Below, one piece after another: positions 13,331-21,340 of a stretch of DNA of 28,969 nucleotides. Source of the stretch: a virus; the IMG/VR virus record IMGVR_UViG_3300037882_002148, positions 1 through 28,969 of that record; one strand, written 5' to 3'. Positions within the stretch are counted from its first letter, which is position 1. Each line of letters begins with the position of its first letter. The position numbers and the translations under genes are program-made. The notes beneath the pieces are model-generated. The model saw only the letters and a list, made by a program, of their open reading frames with translations. It searched no databases and was not told where the DNA came from.

Positions 13331-16300
13331 TATACTTGTGATTCAATCGTGCCATATTGGTATATCTTTGGATAAAAATTATTAGTATACCCACTACCAG
13401 CATTAATGATATTAGCACTAACGACACTGCCATTCAAAGTTTCTAACAGCACTAGTGCATTAGTAACACCACCAATTAATTCTAATAGGAGATAACGAGG
13501 ATAATTAAGTCCAGGGTAATCTACATATACATATACCAGTTTACCATTATCCATATAGTAATCGAAAGTGGCAGGTGTCACATCAGCAATATTATTAGAT
13601 ATTATAGAAAACACACTATCAATATTAGTAGTCTTATCACAAACCCAAAGATGAAGATCAGAAATCGCATCGGTAGTGGATACCGTAATTATATTAGTAG
13701 TGATGTCGTAATCACTCGGCATCAACAAAACTCCATTAACAAACAATAGTGTACCAAATTCTATAGGTATTGGTGCGGGAATTGTGTATATATTGTTTGT
13801 TATTTGTGTTGTGGTGATATATTCAAAATTATTAGAATAGATACCATATACATCACCACTAACCACAGAACTAAAAGTTACAGTAGATCCTACTATGGTA
13901 TAATCTCGATTTATAACATTATTAACAAATAATAAAAATTTACTATTATTGGGTGAATAATTGTTGTTGTTGACGGTTAACGTACAAGTATTACTGGTTA
14001 CTGGAATAACATCAGTAAATACTAATTTAGCGGTACTAAAATTAAATAAAGTTATTTTATCATTAGTATTAACGGCAGAATATACTTTAGCCTTATTGTT
14101 AGTAATAACGCAATTGTTATTATTGTGTTGAACTACACCATTAATCAGCAATAAACTATTAGTTGCGCTACCATACACTAGATCCTCAAAAATAATCGTG
14201 GAGTAAACTGTAGTTAGTACCTGATTGCTATTGATGATCTTTAATATAATTCTGTTGTGGTTTTCTGTCAACCAAACTAAATCACCAACACTGTAATTAT
14301 CAAATTTACTATAATTAGAATAAACATAATTATCATCAAAATAATAATAATCAAAATATTGTTTGGCTAATTGTGTATTTTTGTATAGATCTGTAGGTAA
14401 TGAATCAACAATAATATCAAGATATTGTTCTGCATTCGATAATAAAGATATGTTTTGTTGGATCGCAACTACATAATCTACAACATTTCTTATTTGTTGT
14501 TGTTTATGCAAATACAATTTAATTACATTTTGTAGTTGGTATGTGCTAGATAATTTATTACCCAACATATGAACATTATTAACTACAGCTTCTTTCCATT
14601 CTGATATATTGTGTGGGGAGGATATAGTGTAAGAATACTTTTGATATTTTAGGTTATCGGCAATAATGTTGGTAGCAGTTATTAGAGAATCTTGATTAGT
14701 ATTATCGATAACATGTTTGTTACTACTGGCTTTATGATAGGTATTTGCTCTACTAACATTATATATTCTTCCTAATCTATTACCAAATTCATCCCACAAA
14801 TAATAGTTGACATCTATAATAAACTCACCAGTAGGATTACTGATTTGTAAAGTTGATGCAGTTTTATCGTAATGAACTATTTTAGATCTTACTATATAAT
14901 TGTTTCTAGATTCCCCATAATACACATACCCAGTAGACGCTATATCTTTTTTTTCGAGGATTGGTAGCAGAACAGCACCATTGTTATTAACAACATCTAG
15001 GTAAATGACTGGATTAAATTCAAAGAAAGAACCGCCATTTATAATGGTAGCACCTATAATTTTACCATCAGATATTATAAATTGGCAAGAAAATTCAGTA
15101 TTCAATAAATTTGGTGTAGAATAAAAATTACTACCGCCATCCACTACTAATATACTGGTTACAGTATTGTTACCATTTATTGATAACACTACATCAGTAT
15201 TGATATTATAATTGATAGTAGGATCTCCGCCAAATTTATCACCATTAGAAACAGTTTTTAATGATTTTATTGAACCAATACTTTTACTACCAAACACCAA
15301 TACAGCACCAATACCAGCAATAGTATTGATTTTGTATGTTGGTATTTTTGTTAATACATAACCAGCATCAACGATATTAACTGTAGCTATACTACCATCT
15401 GTATTAACAAAAGTAACCACAGCCGATGCAGTACTGTTATCAAATGTTATAATATCACCAACTTGATAATTATAACCAGGGATGTCCACATAGCAGCTAT
15501 CTATACCACCAGTACTAAGTTTATCTGTGGTATTGATGACTGAGTATATGTTGTTAGCGGGGGTAGGGAAATTTGGTTCTTGTTTGTATATTCTGGTAGC
15601 ATCACTAGGGATATCACAATTGTTTATCAATTTGAGATGATTATACGGATCAAATTTGTACTTATAGAAATTGCCTATAAAGTAAGGGAAAGTAGGAGTG
15701 GCAAAATAACAATATCTACCTTCGGGAAACTCAGGAGTTACACAAAATCTACCATTATATTCATCCAAATAGGAATTATCTGTATATTCATAATCTTCGA
15801 CAAATGCACCAATTGCATCAGTAGGTCTACTGGTAGGAATATTACTAATTATAGTCCACCCAGAATTCATAATAACTACAGCAGAATTCCGATCTAGTGG
15901 TGATGAATAGCCGAAACTACTATATATTGGACAGCCATCATATGCCCAACCAATTATAGGAGAATGTACATATTGAGTACTGCCCCCGCCATAACCGTAT
16001 CCGTATCCATAACCGTACCCATAGCCACCACCACCACCAGTAGTAGTTCCAACATCGAAGTTGAATAATTTCAAATATTGTTCTGGATAATTTGTATCGG
16101 GAATGTTGACTTTAGTCAACCCAATATCATTATTGTTGTAAGTATAACACCCATTAGCATCCATGTTTATAGTGTTATAATTCAAAATATCAGTAGTCCA
16201 ACGCTCAATATTACAATTAAAAGTAGCACTATTGTTATTAGGTTCGATGTATAATTCTGGATTATAATAACCATCTCCGCCATCAACAACATCAACAGAA

Positions 16301-18984
16301 ATAATTTTTCCACCAAATACCGACACAGCAAATTCAGCACCAACACCATTAGTATTTCTTAATAATACATTCGGAATGGTGAAATAATTAATACCACCAT
16401 TATCTACTGATACTGATGAGATTTTACCATTAACAGTAGAAACACTAAGCACAGCACCAGTACCGCTTGGTATTGCTACTACTGGTGTGCTGGTATATAC
16501 AATACTGTTTGGTATATCTAGCAGCTTATAAGATTTAGGATCGAACAATTCATCACTCAATTCTTGTAAAGTAAATGTATTTTTACCAATAAATCCAGAT
16601 ACTAATATATTTTTAGTTGGTATTGTCAGTGGTGTTGTGTATCTCCCACCATTAATTATCGTTATTGTGGGTATTTCTGTATACCATTTACCACCATTAA
16701 TTATCGTTATTCCTTTAACTACACCACTGACATCGTAGTCTACTTCTAACTCTAATCCGATACCAGTTACATCATTTAGTCCTCTAGTTATCAATATTTC
16801 TGGTTTTTTATTATAGTTTCTCAACTGATTATCTGGGATACCATCAATACTAATTTCAGAAACACTACCATATATTTTAATAACATTACTGGTATTAACA
16901 CCATTAATCGTAACATATGGGTATTGTTCAGTGGCAGTATTTGGTATTTTATATCCACTACCAAAATTTTGTATTTCTAATTTAGTGATCAACCCATAAT
17001 TAACAATATTTCCCTTGTAGCTATTGATTTCGATCCCATCTGTAGTCAATCCTATGCCTCTGCTAGTAGGTGTTAATTCTACTATATTATTCTTTTTGAA
17101 TCTTTTTAAAATAGTTTGTTCTGCTGATGTTCGGAAATATGAGGTAGTATTGAAATTAATACCATTTGCGGCGGTGTATATATGTTCATTAGTCTCATAC
17201 ACGCCTAGTACATTATACCAACTGCTTTTAATAGGTTCTTTATGGATGATTTGATATGTGTTACTGAATGTAGAATTTGTGTAACCAGAACCACCATCAA
17301 CCACTACCGCAGACGAAGAAACACCGATTAATACAAAATTACAACTAGTATTACCAGATGATAGTGTCACATTAAACTTGAATATATTACTATTGTTCAA
17401 ATTATTCGGTAATATATAACCACCGTATAATGATACCACATCACCATAGTTTGCATTATACAATTGCCCAATATATACATCCCTAACCACACCAATTAAT
17501 TTATTTATAGTTTTAGCAGAATAGTATATATATTCGGTGCCAATTTTAACAACCCCATTATTAGGAAATCCAATAGTGGAGTCTACGGTTATTTGATCAC
17601 CAACCATAGTAATAAATTTACTGTGTGGTGGCAAATATAATACATTGTTCTCATCGATTATTAAATTTATTACTTTCCTACCACCATCACTATAAACCAA
17701 ATTTACATTAGACACTGATGTTTTTACATCAGCAATTCCCAATCTTTTTGGTAATTCTTGAGTTAATGTTACATTGCGTTCGCTTAATATATTATTAAAA
17801 TTGTCGTTATTATCATCCAATTGTAACAATAATTCAGAATATTCATTCGGAATTGTGTTTGTTTTTAGTGTGTTGCTGTATGGTAATAGCACACTAGGTT
17901 CTATGAGTTCAGTAGTGATATTTGCTATAGTAGCTACTGTATTATCACCAAATATACGTTCACCAATCGAAAATAATTTTTCTGTTTCGTATATATACAG
18001 TTCATTATTATCAGGATTCCAGTACTTTACTATCCCAATATTAGTATTAGTAACGCTGTCGCCAATAGGAGTATTAACAATAAAATCCTGTTCGGTTACG
18101 ACAATATTGTTATTTTTTGAATAAAGAATACCCCCATTTAATATAGACACAGTAGTAATTACACCACCTACTATACCAGTAATTGCTATTTTAGCACCAC
18201 TACCTACTCCAAACACATCAACTCTAGGATAAAACTGGATACTTAAATCTGTATACCCAGACCCACCACTAACTATATCAACTTGGGTAATTACCCCACC
18301 TACTACTGTAGCTACCAATACTGCACCAGAACCTCTTGGTGCTAGTTTCAACTTAACAAAAGTATCATCATACAATATTTTGAATAAAAATTTTATACTA
18401 GCTTCGGTGCCTTTAGTGGTATAAAAATCTTTAATATGGCTGATTAAAATGCCATAATTGATCTTCTTGTTTAACCTTTTTGGTAGATTATTTAGATAAA
18501 CATACTTAAATATGTTCAGTATATGTTCGGAAAACCCGTATGCTACATTAAAGACTTCATTACCAGATTGTTGTAGTTTGTATATACTCTTACTATACAC
18601 ACAAACTTCGTTCACTATTTCTGCTGCCGAAACACCTCTAATACAGGATAAAAAACTATCACTAGATTTGTTTTTGTAGTATATATATTCATCGTTGATC
18701 TTCAAAAAACCAGATTTGGGGAAGCCTTTGGTGCTGTTTACTATTAATGTAGTGTTATTATCTTGTATTAGTCTGGTAGATTCTTGAAGATTATTTAATT
18801 TATGATTTTTTATGTTGTAGTAGTTCAACAAATTATTGATAATATCCAAACTACCAAATAGTTCCTCCTGCGATTTGTAGTATTCTTGCACGAAACCAAC
18901 AAAATCTGGATAATTCTCTTGAATGCGATCTACAAATAGATCTGGTATTTTATACGATATATTGATATTGCTACTGGTTCTCAT
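13294..18984 (-). CDS. Giant virion structural protein with GGxxY beta repeats and a YHYH-like domain
   Basis: The 1896-aa protein is built from several parts. Residues 10-60 and 165-215 (PDFVGFVQEYYKSQE, then DFYTTKGTEASIKFLFKILY) match the N-terminus of large cyanomyovirus structural proteins. Residues 78-120 and about 457-500 are a GFPxSGxLxIxxEYIYY module. From about 218 to the C-terminus roughly a dozen units end in a strand-turn 'V-x-GG-x-x-Y-x-x-x-P' (SGGSGYTD, VDGGSGYTN, INGGKWYTEIP, VDGGDGYYNP, VDGGSNFYSTP, INAGSGYTN). Residues 983-1001 are a Gly/Tyr tract. Residues about 1008-1110 resemble the YHYH domain (GWAYDGCPIY, then NGRFCVTPEFPEGRY, FPYFIG). The protein is probably a peripheral baseplate or fibre-like part that meets the host surface; receptor binding is inference. 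Confidence 0.8.
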   Translation of the reverse strand: MRTSSNINISYKIPDLFVDRIQENYPDFVGFVQEYYKSQEELFGSLDIINNLLNYYNIKNHKLNNLQESTRLIQDNNTTLIVNSTKGFPKSGFLKINDEYIYYKNKSSDSFLSCIRGVSAAEIVNEVCVYSKSIYKLQQSGNEVFNVAYGFSEHILNIFKYVYLNNLPKRLNKKINYGILISHIKDFYTTKGTEASIKFLFKILYDDTFVKLKLAPRGSGAVLVATVVGGVITQVDIVSGGSGYTDLSIQFYPRVDVFGVGSGAKIAITGIVGGVITTVSILNGGILYSKNNNIVVTEQDFIVNTPIGDSVTNTNIGIVKYWNPDNNELYIYETEKLFSIGERIFGDNTVATIANITTELIEPSVLLPYSNTLKTNTIPNEYSELLLQLDDNNDNFNNILSERNVTLTQELPKRLGIADVKTSVSNVNLVYSDGGRKVINLIIDENNVLYLPPHSKFITMVGDQITVDSTIGFPNNGVVKIGTEYIYYSAKTINKLIGVVRDVYIGQLYNANYGDVVSLYGGYILPNNLNNSNIFKFNVTLSSGNTSCNFVLIGVSSSAVVVDGGSGYTNSTFSNTYQIIHKEPIKSSWYNVLGVYETNEHIYTAANGINFNTTSYFRTSAEQTILKRFKKNNIVELTPTSRGIGLTTDGIEINSYKGNIVNYGLITKLEIQNFGSGYKIPNTATEQYPYVTINGVNTSNVIKIYGSVSEISIDGIPDNQLRNYNKKPEILITRGLNDVTGIGLELEVDYDVSGVVKGITIINGGKWYTEIPTITIINGGRYTTPLTIPTKNILVSGFIGKNTFTLQELSDELFDPKSYKLLDIPNSIVYTSTPVVAIPSGTGAVLSVSTVNGKISSVSVDNGGINYFTIPNVLLRNTNGVGAEFAVSVFGGKIISVDVVDGGDGYYNPELYIEPNNNSATFNCNIERWTTDILNYNTINMDANGCYTYNNNDIGLTKVNIPDTNYPEQYLKLFNFDVGTTTGGGGGYGYGYGYGYGYGGGSTQYVHSPIIGWAYDGCPIYSSFGYSSPLDRNSAVVIMNSGWTIISNIPTSRPTDAIGAFVEDYEYTDNSYLDEYNGRFCVTPEFPEGRYCYFATPTFPYFIGNFYKYKFDPYNHLKLINNCDIPSDATRIYKQEPNFPTPANNIYSVINTTDKLSTGGIDSCYVDIPGYNYQVGDIITFDNSTASAVVTFVNTDGSIATVNIVDAGYVLTKIPTYKINTIAGIGAVLVFGSKSIGSIKSLKTVSNGDKFGGDPTINYNINTDVVLSINGNNTVTSILVVDGGSNFYSTPNLLNTEFSCQFIISDGKIIGATIINGGSFFEFNPVIYLDVVNNNGAVLLPILEKKDIASTGYVYYGESRNNYIVRSKIVHYDKTASTLQISNPTGEFIIDVNYYLWDEFGNRLGRIYNVSRANTYHKASSNKHVIDNTNQDSLITATNIIADNLKYQKYSYTISSPHNISEWKEAVVNNVHMLGNKLSSTYQLQNVIKLYLHKQQQIRNVVDYVVAIQQNISLLSNAEQYLDIIVDSLPTDLYKNTQLAKQYFDYYYFDDNYVYSNYSKFDNYSVGDLVWLTENHNRIILKIINSNQVLTTVYSTIIFEDLVYGSATNSLLLINGVVQHNNNNCVITNNKAKVYSAVNTNDKITLFNFSTAKLVFTDVIPVTSNTCTLTVNNNNYSPNNSKFLLFVNNVINRDYTIVGSTVTFSSVVSGDVYGIYSNNFEYITTTQITNNIYTIPAPIPIEFGTLLFVNGVLLMPSDYDITTNIITVSTTDAISDLHLWVCDKTTNIDSVFSIISNNIADVTPATFDYYMDNGKLVYVYVDYPGLNYPRYLLLELIGGVTNALVLLETLNGSVVSANIINAGSGYTNNFYPKIYQYGTIESQVYPISNSTLTIDI
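15982..16038 (-). repeat. Gly/Tyr codon repeat within the giant structural gene
   Basis: Nineteen codons encode five Gly, six Tyr alternating with Gly, and three Gly. Synonymous codons vary (GGT, GGA, GGC, GGG; TAT, TAC), so this is not a fresh clonal expansion. It lies just before the YHYH-like domain and is likely a flexible linker or an aggregation-prone hinge. Confidence 0.8.
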
Positions 18985-19006
18985 ATTAAACTTTTATATA
19001 TAATAA

Positions 19007-19014
19007 TATTTATT
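19007..19014 (-). promoter_or_regulatory. Late-promoter-like box AATAAATA upstream of the giant structural gene
   Basis: The minus strand reads AATAAATATT, 7 of 8 matches to TATAAATA, about 25 bases before the start codon of the 1896-aa protein. Its position between the HNH copy B gene and the structural gene would keep structural expression independent of the inserted endonuclease gene. Confidence 0.5.
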
Positions 19015-19043
19015 CATACCGTATACCGCACAGCAAAGTCAAA

Positions 19044-19736
19044 CTAATATATTGATTCTGGTTTGTCCCATTTTGCTTGGTTCTCTAGATGCTCTTTCAC
19101 CAACATATCTATTTTTTCCTGATGTTTTGGCTTGAAGATCATGCTGTTATCAGGCAACCAATTTAGTGTTGCTTCCAAATATCGTTGTGGAGATACTAAA
19201 CCAGATTTAGTACCAAACTGATAATGGATGTTTTGTAAGTAATCTATTGATTTTGAACCAAAATTTATCTGTTGTTGGATAGTTGGTAATCTAATTCTTA
19301 TCACAAAACTATTACCATTATCATGGTTTACACCTAATGGTAAAGAATTAGTAGTTTTCTTCAATGCCGAATTGAACCAATTAGTTACTAATTCTAGATT
19401 TGCTCTTTGATTATTAGTACAATTGCCATCTATATGATTGATGACCCAATTATTGTTGGTTTTGAGATTACATATTAGTTCGTGTATGTATGTAGTTTTC
19501 TCATTTAGTTGGGTGCGAAATCTACCACCACCATCTAAACCAAAATTATATAGTTTTAGTAGTGGCACAGCAGAGAGATCAATAGTGTTGGTAGATAGAT
19601 CACCAGTGTTGATGTTTAGTAGATGTAGTTTATCATCTACAAATAATTGATTGTATGTTAGTTTACTACCTTTATATGTATTATGATTAGGTAGATCGAA
19701 AGAATATGTATTAGTGCTGTCGTTATAATGGATCAT
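19044..19736 (-). CDS. HNH homing-type endonuclease, copy B
   Basis: A close paralogue of the enzyme encoded from 4379 down to 3684: it shares FDLPNHN, LTYNQLFVD, TNTIDLS, the HNH core (YIHELI, VINHIDGN-x-x-NN, NLELVTNWFN), LKKTTNSLPLGVNH, the YLQNIHYQFGTKS tail and the final ENQAKW. The start (MIHYNDSTNT) is chosen to match copy A; the frame also allows an ATG nine codons earlier at 19763. It lies between the divergent gp8 gene and the 1896-aa gene in the same direction as the latter, a free-standing endonuclease among late structural genes. Substitutions are spread throughout with the catalytic His/Asn residues kept, so both copies appear intact. Confidence 0.82.
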   Translation of the reverse strand: MIHYNDSTNTYSFDLPNHNTYKGSKLTYNQLFVDDKLHLLNINTGDLSTNTIDLSAVPLLKLYNFGLDGGGRFRTQLNEKTTYIHELICNLKTNNNWVINHIDGNCTNNQRANLELVTNWFNSALKKTTNSLPLGVNHDNGNSFVIRIRLPTIQQQINFGSKSIDYLQNIHYQFGTKSGLVSPQRYLEATLNWLPDNSMIFKPKHQEKIDMLVKEHLENQAKWDKPESIY

Positions 19737-19776
19737 GTAGTTACAAATAGTTGCATATTCCATTATAACACAGAAA

Positions 19777-19783
19777 CTAAATA
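19777..19783 (+). promoter_or_regulatory. Late-promoter-like box CTAAATA upstream of gp8
   Basis: CTAAATA sits about 27 bases before the gp8 start codon, in the short gap shared with the divergent HNH copy B gene. It matches the plus-strand half of the palindromic box between gp25 and gp6. On the minus strand a weaker TTAAATA overlaps 19793-19799. Confidence 0.4.
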
Positions 19784-19809
19784 CTAGTATAATATTTAAA
19801 CATCATCTC

Positions 19810-21297
19810 ATGAGTTCAATTAATACGAACAATTTCAGACAATTATTAGCCGATTCTTTCGTTAATGCATTCACCAGCAATAACATATATATTTTTCTGT
19901 CGCGTTCGCAGATTTGGAACAAAGATGAAAATCTAGGCAATCCAGCCGTGTCAGAATTGACAGCACCATTACCGACCGACAACTACGAAGAATACAATCG
20001 CATACACGACAACATGATCGCCATCAAAAAGATTGATGTCAGTAGTGTTACAAAAGTGGTGAGAAAAATTGTTTGGGCACCAGGGATCACCTACGATATG
20101 TATAAGGATAATTATTCAGTGAATAATCCATCATCTTCTGGTGCTACCAATTTAATTAGTTCCAACTTTTATGTAGTAAACAGTCAATTTCAGGTATTTA
20201 AGTGTATCTACAATGGCGAGAGTCCAGAAAATTTACTAGGTATCCCCACATCTGTGGGTTCAGAACCGATAATTACTGGTTCACCCACAGCGATCATTAC
20301 TACTGCTGACGGCTATAGATGGAAGTTCCTCTACTCGCTCACTACCAATCAAGTATTAAAGTTTGCGAATAATAACTACATTCCAGTCTTCACCGATGCT
20401 ATCGTAAGTGCTGCAAGCGTCAGTGGTTCTATAAATCAAACAAATATAGTAGATCGAGGACTAAATCTAAATCCTGGTGTCTATTATACTAAAGTAGTCG
20501 GTAATGGTAGTGGTGCTGTTGTATCATTTGTAGTACCAAACGACAACTTAGATCCATTCGATCAAAGAATTGCATCAGTTTCTGTATTATCTGCTGGAGT
20601 GGGTTATACATATGGCAAAATAAATTTGAATAATGTATTTAGTGACAGTGCATGTACTAACTCAGTATCTCTATCCAGCACAGCATTAACAAATCCAGAA
20701 ACCATGCTGGTGCCAATCATCAGTCCAGTGGACGGGCATGGGTATAATCCAAGTAACGAATTAGGTGCTAATAGTGTAGTTGTCGCACCAATCATCGAAT
20801 CTATAGATGGTGATATTCCAATCAACATCCAATACAGACAATATGGAGTGTTAAAAAACCCACAAATATTCAACACAACTACACCATTTACTGATACTAC
20901 TGGTAATTGTATGCACAAAATAAAATTTGAATCTTCATTTACTGGTACTTTTGTGTTGGGTGATACTATCACTCAAGCAGGTGGTGGTGCGGAAGGTGTA
21001 GTAATAGGATGGGATGGTGTAAATAAAGTATTATCCTACTACCAGAATAAATATAATAATAATGGATCATATACACCATTTGAGATAAACAACAATACAA
21101 TAACAGCTACGTCTGGTGCCTTTGCATCACCAGACACAACATACAATTCTACAATTACTAATAGCACATTTGTAAATGGATTTGCTGTACCAGAAGTCAA
21201 AAAATACAGTGGGGAAATTATGTATATTGAAAATAGACAAGCCATCAATCGCAGCTTGGATCAAAACGAAGAAATTAAACTAATACTAGAATTTTAA
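19810..21297 (+). CDS. 8: Baseplate wedge protein, T4 gp8-like
   Basis: Residues 1-180 follow the gp8 family: an N-terminal helix (NNFRQLLADSFVNAF), 'NIYIFLSRSQIWNKDE' where T4 gp8 has its FxxFGRSxPW segment, 'APLPTDN', 'RKIVWAPGITYDMY', 'NFYVVNSQFQVFKCIYNG' and the diagnostic DGYRWKFLYSL (about 167-177). T4 gp8 forms a dimer at the wedge periphery. At 495 aa this version is longer than T4 gp8 (334 aa); the extra C-terminal part has GDTITQAGGGAEGVVIGWD-like beta motifs, as in cyanophage homologues. It begins the plus-strand late run with the DUF4815-type gene 43 bases downstream. Confidence 0.9.
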   Translation: MSSINTNNFRQLLADSFVNAFTSNNIYIFLSRSQIWNKDENLGNPAVSELTAPLPTDNYEEYNRIHDNMIAIKKIDVSSVTKVVRKIVWAPGITYDMYKDNYSVNNPSSSGATNLISSNFYVVNSQFQVFKCIYNGESPENLLGIPTSVGSEPIITGSPTAIITTADGYRWKFLYSLTTNQVLKFANNNYIPVFTDAIVSAASVSGSINQTNIVDRGLNLNPGVYYTKVVGNGSGAVVSFVVPNDNLDPFDQRIASVSVLSAGVGYTYGKINLNNVFSDSACTNSVSLSSTALTNPETMLVPIISPVDGHGYNPSNELGANSVVVAPIIESIDGDIPINIQYRQYGVLKNPQIFNTTTPFTDTTGNCMHKIKFESSFTGTFVLGDTITQAGGGAEGVVIGWDGVNKVLSYYQNKYNNNGSYTPFEINNNTITATSGAFASPDTTYNSTITNSTFVNGFAVPEVKKYSGEIMYIENRQAINRSLDQNEEIKLILEF

Positions 21298-21310
21298 GGT
21301 GTAGTAAACA

Positions 21311-21318
21311 CATAAATA
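21311..21318 (+). promoter_or_regulatory. Late-promoter-like box CATAAATA upstream of the 2017-aa gene
   Basis: CATAAATAAT matches 7 of 8 positions of TATAAATA and lies in the 43-base gap after gp8. A transcript starting near 21325 would have a leader of about 16 bases. The following AGAGTAAAG is a possible though distant ribosome-binding region. Confidence 0.5.
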
Positions 21319-21340
21319 ATAGAGTAAAGCTAAAAAAGTT

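Noticed and set aside
15655-15960. Enzymatic (for example metal-dependent) function for the YHYH-like domain
   Set aside because: The His residues that name the domain are not kept here and no catalytic role is established for the family.
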